A stretch of 64,000 nt of DNA from Streptomyces sp. S465. Its GTDB lineage: Bacteria > Actinomycetota > Actinomycetes > Streptomycetales > Streptomycetaceae. The position numbers and the translations under genes are program-made. The stretch covers positions 372,001-436,000 of the forward strand of contig NZ_CP114036.1 of assembly GCF_026898115.1 (NCBI RefSeq). The letters run 5' to 3'. Positions 52,705-62,310 of the stretch are shown here, piece by piece; position 1 is the first letter of the stretch, and each line of letters starts with the position of its first letter. The notes under the pieces were generated by a model, which ran no database searches, was not told the origin of the DNA, and was given only the letters and a program-made list of their open reading frames with translations.

Positions 52705-54120
52705 TCACCTGGATTTCGCTCCGCTGCGGCCACGCAGGGCGAAGTCCGCCCTGATGACCGCACCGGACCGCAGCAGCCGCTGGTGGACCACCGGCTCCCG
52801 GGCGGAGGACGAGGCCACGATGGTGAGGTATCCCTCGGGCAGACCGGTCACGGCGTATTCGCCCCGCTCGTTCGTCGTGGTGCGGACCAGCTGCCGGCCG
52901 CCGGTGTCCATGACGGTCACCGCGGCGTGGCGGACCGGCCGCCGCTCGGCGTCGTGGACGGTGCCCCTCAGCATCGGCACGGGCTCGCCGAAGTGGTGGC
53001 GGTGGATCGGAAGCGCGGTGGGCGTCGGCACCTCCAGGGAGGGGTCGTCCACCGGGGGCTCCGCCACGTCCTCCGGCTCGTCCTCCGCGTCCCGTCGCGC
53101 GGCCCGGCGGGACCGCAGCCACGCGTCCAGGCCCAGCAGGGCGACACCTGCCGCGATCCACGCGCACAGCACGAGGACCGGTCCCAGCACCCCCGCCCCG
53201 TCGAAGTACAGGATGCCGCGCAGGGCGTCCACCGCGTTGGCGAGGGGCATCACGGCGTGCACCCACTGGAAGGGGGTGGGCAGCAGCGGGGCGGGGGCCA
53301 CACCGCCGCTGGTGGGGATGGACGCCACGATGAACAGGCCCATGCCCAGGGCGGGGAAGAACTGTTTGGCGAACGGCGCCAGACCGGAGGCGAACGTGGC
53401 CACCGCGGTGGTGAGCAGAAAGGCGACGCCCAAGGCCCCGGGGGCGAAGGGGAGGTAGCCCAGCCCCACGCCGACGAGGAAGCCGACGACGCTGAGCAGA
53501 GCGGCGGCGCCCGCGATCGTCAGCAGCTTCCTGCGCCGGTTGAAGGTCACCGCACGCAGCAGGGTGGTCGCGAGGAGGTAACCGGGGACGCTCCAGGCGA
53601 TGCCGAAGTAGACCAGGGTCGTGCCCATCAGGTCCTTGCCGACCGTGGGGGCCACGTCCTCGACCTCGAGCCGCCGGCCGCCGTCGGCGTCGAGTGCGGT
53701 GAACGCCTTGACCAGCGCCTGTTCGAGGGACATGCCGTTGGCCTTGGCCACGTACAGCACGGGGTGCCGGCCGCCACCGGCGAAGCCGGCCACGGCCTCC
53801 CGGTCCAGCACCGACCGCCGTGCTTCCTGGCCGTCGGCCACGGCGGTGACGTCGAACCCGCCGGGGTGCTGCCGCCGCAAGGCGGCGTCGACCCGCGCCG
53901 CCGACGCCGGGCCGGCCACCACCACCTTCGCGTGGTGCGGCTGGGGCGCGTGCAGAGCCGGGGCGAAACAGAACAGAAAGCCGAGGAAGAGGGCCACGGG
54001 GAACCACAGGATCTCGGCCAGGGTGCGGACCAGGGAGGTGCCACGGGAGCGCTCGATCCGTGTCGTCGCGGGTCCACCCGGTACGGCCGTCCGCGTGGCC
54101 TGTGCCACCGTTTCTCGCAC
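52705..54120 (-). CDS. ABC-2/YhgE-type membrane protein with C-terminal regulatory beta-sandwich
   Basis: A 471-residue protein. One helix near the N-terminus (LAEILWFPVALFLGFLFCFA), a soluble external domain of ~110 residues, and then five helices to about 350 give the Pip/YhgE (ABC-2-like) pattern. After an acidic linker, residues ~385-460 form a carboxypeptidase-regulatory-like domain (LRGTVHDAERRPVRHAAVTV, NERGEYAVTGLPEGYLTIVA), probably cytoplasmic by topology. GTG 54120 is chosen for GGAAGGGGA upstream. No ATPase gene is adjacent. The function is unknown; export or phage-receptor-like roles are known for relatives. Confidence 0.68.
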   Translation of the reverse strand: MRETVAQATRTAVPGGPATTRIERSRGTSLVRTLAEILWFPVALFLGFLFCFAPALHAPQPHHAKVVVAGPASAARVDAALRRQHPGGFDVTAVADGQEARRSVLDREAVAGFAGGGRHPVLYVAKANGMSLEQALVKAFTALDADGGRRLEVEDVAPTVGKDLMGTTLVYFGIAWSVPGYLLATTLLRAVTFNRRRKLLTIAGAAALLSVVGFLVGVGLGYLPFAPGALGVAFLLTTAVATFASGLAPFAKQFFPALGMGLFIVASIPTSGGVAPAPLLPTPFQWVHAVMPLANAVDALRGILYFDGAGVLGPVLVLCAWIAAGVALLGLDAWLRSRRAARRDAEDEPEDVAEPPVDDPSLEVPTPTALPIHRHHFGEPVPMLRGTVHDAERRPVRHAAVTVMDTGGRQLVRTTTNERGEYAVTGLPEGYLTIVASSSAREPVVHQRLLRSGAVIRADFALRGRSGAKSR

Positions 54121-54163
54121 TGGTCCCCTTCCCTTGGCCACGCTCCGGGCGCATGACAATATC

Positions 54164-54178
54164 CATGTAATTTACATG
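54164..54178. promoter_or_regulatory. Palindrome CATGTAA-T-TTACATG upstream of membrane protein gene
   Basis: A perfect AT-rich inverted repeat 44 bp upstream of the membrane-protein start, probably an operator overlapping the promoter. TetR and MarR proteins bind such sites; no such regulator is adjacent. Confidence 0.55.
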
Positions 54179-54236
54179 CATCTGGATCGCGGCCCGCCAC
54201 CCCGTCCCACCAGCGCAAAGAGGCGGATGCGAACGG

Positions 54237-55112
54237 TCACAGGTGCCGGAGCAGGGAGTGCAGCACCGGGTTGTCGTTGTTCTTGCGCCAGACCAGGTGG
54301 AGCTCGACCGGGGCCGGGTCGGGCAGCTCCAGCGAGCGGAAGGTGATCCCCGGGAAGCGCATCTGGGCGGCCGACTCGGGGACGAAGGCGATGCCCCACC
54401 CCGCGTTGACCATGGCCAGCAGGCTGTGGACCTGGCTGAGGTACTGGGTGAAGCGGGGGGTGACCTGGGCGGCCCGGAAGACGCTCACCAGCAGCTCATG
54501 GAAGTAGCGCGCCTCGACCGGTGAGTACATGAGCACTTCCTGCTCGTCGAAGACGTGGACCGGCAGCATCTCGTCCCCCTCCGCCAGCGGGTGCTCCCGG
54601 GGCACGGCGGCGAGCAGTCCCTCCCTGATGGCGGGGCGCGTCGCGAGGTCGGGCCCGGTGCTCGAAGGGCGGATCATCCCCAGATCGAGCGACCCGCCCG
54701 TGATCGCCTCCAGCTGGTCCCGGGTCACCATCTCACGCAGAACGATCTCGGTGCCGGGCATCGCCGAGCGGGCCACGTCCAGGAGCGGACCCAGCGAGGA
54801 GTGGGCACTGGCCCCGGTGAACCCGATCGCGATCGCACCGGCCTCCCCCGCGGAGACCTGCCGGGCGGACAGTGCGGCCGCTTCCGCCTGGCGGAGGATG
54901 GTGCGCGCCTCGTTGAGGAAGGACCGGCCGGCCGGGGTGAGGCGCACCGTGCGGTTGGTGCGGTCCAGCAGTTGCACACCGAGATCGTGTTCCAGGAGCT
55001 GGATCTGCCGGCTCAGTGGTGGCTGCGTCATCCGCAGACGCTCCGCGGCCCGGGTGAAGTGAAGCTCCTCGGCGACGGCGACAAAGCTCACCAGTTGCGT
55101 CAATGTGAACAT
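54237..55112 (-). CDS. LysR family transcriptional regulator
   Basis: A 291-residue LysR protein with the N-terminal helix-turn-helix FVAVAEELHFTRAAERLRMT then QPPLSRQIQLLE, and a periplasmic-binding-like effector domain. It is divergent from the galactarate/talarate dehydratase gene, so it is its probable activator. The 162-bp region between them (55113-55274) is where its sites should lie; it is AT-richer than its surroundings (ATTGAATCATCTAAAAAT near 55130). Confidence 0.88.
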   Translation of the reverse strand: MFTLTQLVSFVAVAEELHFTRAAERLRMTQPPLSRQIQLLEHDLGVQLLDRTNRTVRLTPAGRSFLNEARTILRQAEAAALSARQVSAGEAGAIAIGFTGASAHSSLGPLLDVARSAMPGTEIVLREMVTRDQLEAITGGSLDLGMIRPSSTGPDLATRPAIREGLLAAVPREHPLAEGDEMLPVHVFDEQEVLMYSPVEARYFHELLVSVFRAAQVTPRFTQYLSQVHSLLAMVNAGWGIAFVPESAAQMRFPGITFRSLELPDPAPVELHLVWRKNNDNPVLHSLLRHL

Positions 55113-55274
55113 CGATGCTCTCCAGGCATTGAATCATCTAAAAATCGTGTTGGACGTGGATCAATCGCCGACCTTAACGTCAGTCCGAACCAACGGCGAG
55201 CAGCCTGCCCCTCAGCGGGGTCCGGCCAGATCGATCACATCCGCCTCACACACCAGGGACACGCAGTAGTGACG

Positions 55275-56447
55275 ATGACGCACACAGCCGCCTCCGCCGC
55301 CGGCCAGCACGGCGACGCCACCCTCGACACCATCGCCTGGGTCAAGCTCTCCTCGGTCACCCTGCCGCTGGCCACGCCGATCAGCGACGCCAAGGTCCTG
55401 ACCGGGCGGCAGAAGCCGATGACCGAAGTGGCCTTCCTGTTCGCGGAGATCGAGACCGAGCAGGGACACCAGGGCATCGGCTTCAGCTACTCCAAGCGCG
55501 CCGGCGGACCCGCCCAGTTCGCGCACGCCAAGGAGATCGTCGACAATCTGATCGGCGCGGACCCCAGCGACATCGGCAAGCTGTGGACCAAGCTGGTCTG
55601 GGCCGGGGCGTCGGTGGGGCGCAGCGGTGTGGCCACCCAGGCGATCGCCGCCATCGATGTGGCGCTGTGGGACCTGAAGGCGAAGCGGGCCGGGCTGCCG
55701 CTGGCCAAACTGCTGGGCGCGCACCGGGACTCGGTGCGCTGTTACAACACCTCCGGCGGCTTTCTGCACACCCCGACCGAGGAGCTCCTCGACAACGCCA
55801 CCGCGTCGCTGTCGAACGGCATCGGCGGCATCAAGATCAAGGTGGGCCACCCGGACTCCAAGGAGGACCTGCGCCGGCTGACCGCCGTACGCGAGCGCAT
55901 CGGGGACGACGTCCCGCTGATGGTCGACGCCAACCAGCAGTGGGACCGGCCCACCGCACAGCGCATGGGCCGCGCCATGGAGGACTTCGGCCTGGTCTGG
56001 ATCGAGGAGCCGCTCGACGCCTATGACGCGCAGGGCCACGCGGCCCTCGCCGCCTCCCTCGACACCCCCGTCGCCACCGGCGAGATGCTGGCCAGCGTCG
56101 CCGAGCACTACGAGCTGATCCGCCACGGCGCCGCCGACGTCATCCAGCCCGACGCCCCGCGCATCGGCGGCATCACCCAGTTCCTCAAGCTCGCCACGCT
56201 CGCCGAGCACAACAACCTCCAGCTGGCCCCGCACTTCGCCATGGAGATCCACGTCCACCTGGCCGCGGCCTACCCCATCGAGCCGTGGGTGGAGCACTTC
56301 GACTGGCTGGAGCCGCTGTTCAACGAGCGTCTGACGATCAGCGACGGACGCATGCACCTCTCCGGCCGGCCCGGCCTGGGCATCACCCTGAGCGAGCAGG
56401 CGCGCGCCTGGACCCAGGACACCCACGAGGTCGGCAAGCGCCCCTGA
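55275..56447 (+). CDS. Enolase-superfamily dehydratase, L-talarate/galactarate type
   Basis: A 390-residue mandelate-racemase-group enzyme. The acid-base Lys pair is K187-I-K189, metal ligands are D218 (VDANQQW), E244 (WIEEPLD) and E270 (ATGEML), and His320 is in LAPHFAMEIH. This set with KxK and His fits L-talarate/galactarate dehydratase, which gives 5-keto-4-deoxy-D-glucarate. The next gene encodes the enzyme for that product. ATG 55275 or GTG 55269 starts it. It is divergent from LysR. Confidence 0.83.
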   Translation: MTHTAASAAGQHGDATLDTIAWVKLSSVTLPLATPISDAKVLTGRQKPMTEVAFLFAEIETEQGHQGIGFSYSKRAGGPAQFAHAKEIVDNLIGADPSDIGKLWTKLVWAGASVGRSGVATQAIAAIDVALWDLKAKRAGLPLAKLLGAHRDSVRCYNTSGGFLHTPTEELLDNATASLSNGIGGIKIKVGHPDSKEDLRRLTAVRERIGDDVPLMVDANQQWDRPTAQRMGRAMEDFGLVWIEEPLDAYDAQGHAALAASLDTPVATGEMLASVAEHYELIRHGAADVIQPDAPRIGGITQFLKLATLAEHNNLQLAPHFAMEIHVHLAAAYPIEPWVEHFDWLEPLFNERLTISDGRMHLSGRPGLGITLSEQARAWTQDTHEVGKRP

Positions 56448-56509
56448 CCACCCCCTGACCACCGAGGTCCCCCGCATTGCCCTCCCCGCACGGCGAGGAG
56501 GGCGCCCGC

Positions 56510-56552
56510 CTGGCGCGGGCTCCGCCGACGGACGGCGCGGAGCCCGCGCCAG
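56510..56552. terminator. Strong hairpin terminator, 16-bp arms
   Basis: CTGGCGCGGGCTCCGC at 56510-56525 is perfectly repeated inverted at 56537-56552 around an 11-base loop, 60 bp after the dehydratase stop. Confidence 0.75.
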
Positions 56553-56608
56553 ACCCATGTCCGGACCCGCGCCACTCCCCCCGTCCCGTCTCCTCCTCCC
56601 CTCTCACG

Positions 56609-56623
56609 ATACTGAGACGGTAT
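56609..56623. promoter_or_regulatory. ATAC-N7-GTAT dyad in promoter of the dehydratase/decarboxylase
   Basis: An AT-rich dyad about 140 bp upstream of the 56760 start, after the terminator. It fits a LysR-type recognition site (inverted, ~15 bp) and indicates that the second sugar-acid gene has its own promoter. Confidence 0.35.
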
Positions 56624-56759
56624 TGGAGGATGCCTTTTGAGTGTTGGACACGCATCAGTGGGGGCTCGTAGCGTCTGTCCCGGAACCACACAGCGCATGC
56701 GACGGCGGCCACCGCCGTGTCGCACCACCTCTCAACCGCCTCCCAGGAGCAGAACCACC

Positions 56760-57689
56760 ATGACGTCCTTCACCCCCGCGGAGCTCGGCCGGCGCATCGG
56801 ATCGGGCCTGCTCTCCTTCCCGGTCACACACTTCCGCGCGGACGACCTCTCCTTCGACGAGAGCGCCTACCGCGCCAACATCGAACGCCTCGGCGCGTTC
56901 GAGGTCGGCGGTCTGTTCGCCGCGGGCGGCACCGGTGAGTTCTTCTCCCTGACCGCCGCGGAGACCGAAGAGGTGGTCACCGCCGCCGTACAGGCCGCGC
57001 CCGAGGGCACCCCGATCCTGGCGCCGGCCGGGTACGGCACCCGCACCGCCATCGAGTACGCCCAGGCCGCCGAGCGGGCCGGCGCCGACGGCATCCTGCT
57101 GTTCCCGCCCTACCTCACCGAGGCCGGGCAGGCCGGGCTCGCCCAGCACGTCGAGGCCGTCTGCGCGTCGACGAGCCTCGGTGTCATCGTCTACGGCCGC
57201 GCCAACGCCCGCTACAGCGCGGACACCCTCGCCCGCGTCGCCGACTCCTGCCCCAACCTCATCGGATACAAGGACGGCATCGGCGACATCGACGCCATGA
57301 CCCGCATCCACACCCGGCTCGGCGAGCGCCTCACCTACGTCGGCGGTCTGCCCACCGCCGAGACGTATGCCCTGCCCTACCTCGAACTCGGCGTCACCAC
57401 CTACTCCTCCGCCATTTTCAACTTCCTGCCCGAGTTCGCCCTCGAGTTCTACGGCGCCGTCCGCGAGCGCCGCCGCGACACCGTCGCCAAACTGCTGGGC
57501 GACTTCGTGCTGCCCTACACCGAGATCCGCAACCGGCAACACGGCTACGCGGTCAGCATCGTCAAGGCCGGGATGACCGCCACCGGGCACAGCGCCGGAC
57601 CCGTGCGCCCGCCCCTGACCGACCTGACCGAGTCCGAGCTCGCCGAACTCACCGCCCTCATCAAGGGCGTGTCCGCGCCGACTGCCTGA
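56760..57689 (+). CDS. kdgD: 5-dehydro-4-deoxyglucarate dehydratase
   Basis: A 309-residue DHDPS/NAL-family barrel. The Schiff-base Lys is K171 (LIGYKDG) and the catalytic Tyr is Y145 (VIVYGRANA), in the arrangement of KdgD rather than dihydrodipicolinate synthase. It dehydrates and decarboxylates 5-keto-4-deoxyglucarate to 2-oxoglutarate semialdehyde. Together with the gene at 55275 it makes a two-step galactarate/glucarate route; the final semialdehyde dehydrogenase is not in the window. CCAGGAGC precedes the ATG. Confidence 0.88.
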   Translation: MTSFTPAELGRRIGSGLLSFPVTHFRADDLSFDESAYRANIERLGAFEVGGLFAAGGTGEFFSLTAAETEEVVTAAVQAAPEGTPILAPAGYGTRTAIEYAQAAERAGADGILLFPPYLTEAGQAGLAQHVEAVCASTSLGVIVYGRANARYSADTLARVADSCPNLIGYKDGIGDIDAMTRIHTRLGERLTYVGGLPTAETYALPYLELGVTTYSSAIFNFLPEFALEFYGAVRERRRDTVAKLLGDFVLPYTEIRNRQHGYAVSIVKAGMTATGHSAGPVRPPLTDLTESELAELTALIKGVSAPTA

Positions 57690-58060
57690 CCCTTTCCCCT
57701 TCCCGCCCGCCGGCCTCCGGCTCGATGCGCAGGACCTGGACGCAGGGCGCCGACGGGCGGGCGGGGAGTGCCACCTCCAGGGCGTCGGCGCGCGGCGCGG
57801 ACGCCGCTGCTGGTTTCGTACCGCCAGGGCACGGGGGTCGGTGTCGCCGAGCTGGTGACACTCGACGTCGAGGAGCACGGCCCCGCGGTCGTCCCCGCGC
57901 ACCGCCTTGACGCTCACCGCGCCCTCGGGCACCCGGTTGTCGTAGTCGGCCAGGAACTCCAGCCCGCGCCGGCGGGGCGGGACGGAGATCCGGATGCCGG
58001 GGCGAAGGGCCTGGGTCGTACTCCCTCGGGGTGGAAGAACACCTGGGGTACGGCGCCAAG
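57690..58060 (-). pseudogene. Degraded gene with several frame breaks, unknown family
   Basis: On the minus strand one frame reads PGIRISVPPRRRGLEFLADY, then AVSVKAVRGDDRGAVLLDVE to about 57845. A second reads PWRYETSSGVRA, and a third DALEVALPARPSAPCVQVLR then IEPEAGG. These pieces are consecutive and protein-like but lie in three frames, so at least two indels have occurred. The beta-rich pattern suits a carbohydrate-active enzyme C-terminus, which is a guess. The rest of the 57690-58310 gap holds no other clear gene. Confidence 0.4.
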
Positions 58061-58310
58061 GTGCGGCGCGAACACAAGGGGCGTTACGGCGTATTGACAC
58101 TGGCCGCAGCAGCTGGAAGTCTCCATGAGATCCATCTGTGACATCGTTGTCAGCACCCTAGTGTGCGCCTGCGGGGGCCTCATGCCGACACCACCTTCGT
58201 CCGCCGAGGCACCGCCCGACGGAACGCCGCGCGAACGGCATCGGGGCAACCCGGATGTGACGGCCCGCCCGCTTTCCCCGTGCTCCGTCCCCTTCCCGAA
58301 AGGCAGTACG

Positions 58311-60302
58311 TTGGTTCGCAGAACTCGCAGTACTCGCAGCACTCGCAGCACTCGCGGAATACGCACCTTCTCCCTCGCGCTGTCCGCCGCCCTGCTGCTC
58401 GGCTTCCCGCCCGCCTCCGTGGCAGCCGACGCCGCGAGCGCGCCGAAGGCTCCCGCCGCCGTACCCGACTACAGCACGGCCGAGTCCGGCAATCCGATCG
58501 TCGACGGCTGGTACGCCGATCCCGACGTCGCGGTCTACGACGGCCGGTACTGGATCTACCCGACCACGTCCCAGGAGTACGACCAGCAGACGTATCTCAA
58601 CGCGTTCTCCTCGACCGACATGGTGCACTGGACCGAACACCCCAAGGTCCTCGACATCGCCGACATCCCCTGGGCCAAACGCGCCCTCTGGGCGCCCGCA
58701 CCGGTCGAGCGGAACGGCAAGTACTACCTGTACTTCGCGGCCAACGACATCCAGAACAACTCCGAGCTCGGCGGCATCGGGGTGGCTGTCGCCGACCGTC
58801 CCGAAGGCCCTTACCAGGACGCCCTCGGCAAGCCCCTCATCTCGCAGTTCCACAATGGCGCCCAGCCGATCGACCAGGACGTCTTCATCGACGACGACGG
58901 CCAGGCATACATGTACTACGGCGGCTGGCATCACGCCAACGTCGTCAAGCTCAACCCGGACATGACCAGCCTCGGCACCTTCGCCGATGGCACCACCTAC
59001 AAGGAGATCACCCCGGAGAACTACACCGAGGGCTCCTTCATGTTCAAACGGAACGGCAAGTACTACTTGATGTGGTCCGAGGGAGGCTGGACCGGCCCGG
59101 ACTACTCCGTCTCCTATGCCATGTCCGACTCGCCCACCGGCCCCTTCAAGAAGATCGACAAGGTGCTCGGGCAGGACCCCGCCGTCGCCCGCGGCTCGGG
59201 CCACAACTCGGTCGTCAACGTGCCCGGCACCGACATCTGGTACATCCTCTACCACCGCCGCCCGCTCAGCGACACCGAAGGCAACCACCGTCAACTCGCC
59301 TACGACCGGATGTACTTCAACGAGGACGGCACCATCCGGCCGGTCACCATGAAGGTCCAGGACGACTTCGGTGACGACAACGCCGTGGGATGGCACACCT
59401 ACGGCGACGCCCAGTGGTCGGCGACCCGCGGGGCGTACTCCGTCGCCGGAGCCGGCGGACTGGCGTTGCAGGACACGAACTTCTCGGACCTCGTCTACGA
59501 AGCCGACGTCACGCTCACCCACGGCCGCGGCGCGTCCGGACTCGCCTTCCGCGTCACCGAGCCCGGCGCCGGACGTGAGGGCTTCCGCGGCTACTACGCC
59601 GACCTCACCACCAACGGCCTGGTCCTGGGCAAGTCCACGGGCGAGCAGCGAACGGAACTGGCCCGCGCTCGGTTCCGCGTGGCGGTCGGCAGGACCCACC
59701 ATGTGAAGATCGAGGCCATCGGCTCGTCGATCAAGGTGTACGTCGACGGCATGGCGAAGCCCAGGCTCAGCGTGACGGACACGAGCTTCACCTCGGGAGC
59801 CAACGGCGTGCGGGCGGGCCTGCGCGGCGCCGGGAACGCGGCGGACGGGGCGGCAGCCGGCCGGTCCCTCGCCCGCTTCGACAACGTCGCGATCCGGTCG
59901 AACGTCTACAGCTTCGAGGCGGCCGGCGCGCCGAACCGCTTCATCCGGCACTACGAGAGCCGCGGCCGGGTCGACCCGAACGTCACGCCCTACGCCGACA
60001 TGCGGTGGAAGGTGGTTCCGGGTCTGGCGGACCCGGCCGCGGTGTCCCTGGAGTCGGTCAACTACCCCGGCCACTACCTGCGGCGGAAGGACAACGGCGT
60101 GTGGAGCGAGGCGCTCACCGACGACGACGCGTTCCGCGCCGACGCGACCTGGCGGCGGGTGCCGGGACTGTCCGACAAGTCTCTGACATCCTTCGAGTCC
60201 TACGCCGCCCCGGGGCAGTACCTGAGCCACCGTGCATCGCTCCTGCGCGTCGGGCGCGTCACCGCCGGGAACCGGCCGGACGCCACGTTCCGGGCCTGGT
60301 GA
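58311..60302 (+). CDS. Secreted GH43 arabinanase/arabinofuranosidase-like enzyme with AbfB domain
   Basis: A 663-residue secreted protein. TTG 58311 (AAAGG upstream) starts a signal peptide with an Arg-Ser-Thr repeat n-region and the hydrophobic core SLALSAALLLGFPPASVA. The GH43 five-blade propeller shows the catalytic Asp in WYADPDVAVYDGRYW, a second Asp in IDQDVFIDDDGQAYMYYGG and Glu in YTEGSF. A laminin-G/DUF1080-like domain follows (~360-540), then an AbfB (CBM42) arabinose-binding domain with YSFEAAGAPNRFIRHYES and FESYAAPGQYLSHR. It should cut arabinose-containing plant polysaccharides outside the cell. Confidence 0.87.
   Translation: MVRRTRSTRSTRSTRGIRTFSLALSAALLLGFPPASVAADAASAPKAPAAVPDYSTAESGNPIVDGWYADPDVAVYDGRYWIYPTTSQEYDQQTYLNAFSSTDMVHWTEHPKVLDIADIPWAKRALWAPAPVERNGKYYLYFAANDIQNNSELGGIGVAVADRPEGPYQDALGKPLISQFHNGAQPIDQDVFIDDDGQAYMYYGGWHHANVVKLNPDMTSLGTFADGTTYKEITPENYTEGSFMFKRNGKYYLMWSEGGWTGPDYSVSYAMSDSPTGPFKKIDKVLGQDPAVARGSGHNSVVNVPGTDIWYILYHRRPLSDTEGNHRQLAYDRMYFNEDGTIRPVTMKVQDDFGDDNAVGWHTYGDAQWSATRGAYSVAGAGGLALQDTNFSDLVYEADVTLTHGRGASGLAFRVTEPGAGREGFRGYYADLTTNGLVLGKSTGEQRTELARARFRVAVGRTHHVKIEAIGSSIKVYVDGMAKPRLSVTDTSFTSGANGVRAGLRGAGNAADGAAAGRSLARFDNVAIRSNVYSFEAAGAPNRFIRHYESRGRVDPNVTPYADMRWKVVPGLADPAAVSLESVNYPGHYLRRKDNGVWSEALTDDDAFRADATWRRVPGLSDKSLTSFESYAAPGQYLSHRASLLRVGRVTAGNRPDATFRAW
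58320..58355. repeat. Four 9-bp tandem repeats in the signal-peptide region
   Basis: Units of AGNACTCGC (AGAACTCGC, AGTACTCGC, AGCACTCGC twice) encode Arg-Ser-Thr repeats at the n-region of the GH43 signal peptide. Copy changes would alter its positive charge in steps without shifting frame. Confidence 0.8.
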
Positions 60303-60347
60303 ACCGCGCCCTGGTCCCGCGCTGAGTCCCCACCACCTGCCGCGCGT

Positions 60348-60374
60348 GGCGCGGGGCGGTCACCGCCCCGCGCC
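60348..60374. terminator. Perfect 27-bp palindrome, terminator of GH43 gene
   Basis: GGCGCGGGGCGGT and its inverse are separated by one base, 45 bp after the GH43 stop; TTTGATC follows shortly downstream. Confidence 0.75.
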
Positions 60375-60560
60375 GTCGCCTTTGATCGCCGCGGATCACC
60401 CGCAGTTCCGGCTCCGGACCATGACGGCGCATGGCGGTCCGGTAGGCCCGCCGCCGCTCCGCGGAGCCCGGTCCGCGACCGCCGTCGATGTGCACGATCC
60501 GGCGGTGTCCCAGTTCCACGAGGTGGACCGAGCGGCAGGCCGCCGTCCGCTACTGGAAGA
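60375..60560 (-). pseudogene. Remnant of a LacI-family regulator
   Basis: The minus strand reads VHLVELGHRRIVHIDGGRGP then GSAERRRAYRTAMRRHGPEP, the conserved start of the second half of the LacI effector domain (HLxELGHRRIAHIxG). A stop lies just upstream in frame, and both the DNA-binding domain and the C-terminus are missing. It adjoins the GH43 terminator, so the gene once next to this enzyme was probably its repressor. The rest of 60303-60711 shows nothing else. Confidence 0.6.
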
Positions 60561-60711
60561 ACGGGCCCGGGACTCCTCGGCGTTCATGCTGGACCGGATC
60601 GTCAAGGCGCTGGCCGCGTAGGGCCTCGCGACACATCGGCCACCCGTGCGCCACTGCCCGCCCTCCGCGCGGGCGGGCAGTGGCATCGGGGCCGCGCGCC
60701 GTCCGCGCGGC

Positions 60712-61149
60712 TCAGGGCATCTCGAAGTCCGCGAAGTCGAAGCCGGGCGCCACCACGCAGGTCACCAGCACCGGTTCGGCACCGGCGGGCTCGGCGCTCT
60801 GCCAGACGCCGCCGGGGATGACGGACTGCGGCACCTCGCCGCGCTCGATCCCGTTGCCCAGGATGACGACATCGGCACCCGCCTCGTCGGGAGCCGCGCC
60901 GCTCCCGCCCAGGCGCAGCCGCAGCGGCCCGCCCCGGTGCCACAGCCACACCTCGTCCGACCGGACACGGTGCCAGCGGGAGACCTCTCCCGGGTGCAGC
61001 AGGAAGTAGATACCGGTGGCGAAGGCCCGCTCGCCGTCGTAGCCGCCGGGGACGGCGCCGGCGGACGTCCGCCAGGTCTCGCGGAACCATCCGCCCTCGA
61101 CATGTGGCTGGAGTCCGAGGTGTGATACGAGGTCAGAGACATCAGTCAT
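60712..61149 (-). CDS. Cupin protein, DUF985 family
   Basis: A 145-residue cupin starting [20 protein letters not shown], with [35 protein letters not shown] and [16 protein letters not shown], the DUF985 signatures. ATG 61149 is preferred over ATG 61155 because GGGGAGG lies eight bases before it. The family binds metal or small ligands; some members are sugar-related. It is divergent from the epimerase-like gene. Confidence 0.85.
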   Translation of the reverse strand: MTDVSDLVSHLGLQPHVEGGWFRETWRTSAGAVPGGYDGERAFATGIYFLLHPGEVSRWHRVRSDEVWLWHRGGPLRLRLGGSGAAPDEAGADVVILGNGIERGEVPQSVIPGGVWQSAEPAGAEPVLVTCVVAPGFDFADFEMP

Positions 61150-61282
61150 GGCCATATCCTCCCCCACCCGGCACGGTCATCGACGCCCTGGGGTTCGACG
61201 GGTGGGTCGGCTGTGCGTACACCCCCCGCGCCGGGACGAGCGGAGGTCTCGGCCGGCGCCCCGACCAGCGAGGAGCGAACGC

Positions 61283-62304
61283 ATGAGGATCGTCGTCACG
61301 GGCGCCTTCGGCTTCCTGGGCCGGCAGGTCACCGACGCCTTGCTCGGCACGCGGACGTTCCGTGGTGCGCCGGTCGACCGGCTGGTGCTCGCCGACCGCG
61401 TCGTGCCGTCCGGCGCGGCGGTGGCCGCCGACCCGCTCGTGGACATCGTGCGGGGCGACGTGGCCGACCGGCTCGGCGAGCTGTTCGCCGAGCCGGTGGA
61501 TGTGCTGATCCACCTCGCCGCCGCGGTATCGGCCGCGTGCGAGGCCGACTTCGACCTCGGGATGAGCGCGAATGTGGACACCACGCGCGCGCTGCTGGAG
61601 GCCGCGCGGGCCCAGTCGGCCGCGGGCGGGCCGATGCCCCGGGTGGTGTTCTCCAGCAGTGTCGCGGTCTACGGTGCCGACCCCGCGCTGCCGCTGCCGC
61701 CGGTCGTCAGCGAGTCGACCCTGCCCACGCCGCGGTCGAGCTACGGGACGCAGAAACTCGTCTGCGAGCAGCTGATCGCGGACTACACCCGCCGCGGTTT
61801 CCTCGACGGACGGGTCGCCCGCCTGATGACCGTGTCGGTACGGCCGGGCAAGCCGAACGCGGCCGCCTCCGGCTTCCTGTCCGGCATCATCCGCGAGCCG
61901 CTCGCCGGCTCCCCGGCGATCTGCCCGGTCCGCCCCGGCCTGAGGGTGGCCCCCTGGCCTCGCCGCGCCGCACCGTCGCGGGCATCCTCCGCGTCGCGGA
62001 GGTCGAGCGCGGCGCCGGGCCGGGCCGGCTCGACGGCGGGGTGCCGGTCAACCTCCCGGCGCTCACCGTCTCGGTCGCCGACATGCTGACCACACTGCGG
62101 CGGGTGGCCGGCGACGCCACCGCCGACCTGGTGACGATCGCCCCCGACCCGGACATCGAGGCCATCGTGGGCTCGTGGCCCGCCGACTTCGACAACCCAC
62201 GCGCCGCGGCGCTCGGACTGGACCGCGACCCGAGTTTCGAAGCGGTGGTGCGCGACTACCTCGAGGACCACGCCGAGGCGGTCGGGGGCGGTGCCCGCCC
62301 TTAG
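61283..62304 (+). pseudogene. D-erythronate dehydrogenase-like SDR, frameshifted in a C-run
   Basis: From ATG 61283 (GAGGAGC upstream) the frame reads [20 protein letters not shown], the catalytic SSYGTQK and VSVRPGKPNAAASGFLSGII to about 61950. The remainder (LASPRRTVAGILRVAEVERG, VSVADMLTTLRRVAGD) continues in another frame to 62304. The break is at CCCCC (61950-61954); two fewer C would restore VALASPRRT. The intact protein would be a DenD-type NAD-dependent dehydrogenase of four-carbon sugar acids. It may be a real mutation or a homopolymer sequencing error. Confidence 0.8.
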
Positions 62305-62310
62305 AGCGTT

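Noticed and set aside
58158..60230. 690-codon minus-strand open frame opposite GH43
   Set aside because: Val/Gly/Arg-rich shadow of the GH43 gene; the plus strand has all the catalytic motifs and the signal peptide.
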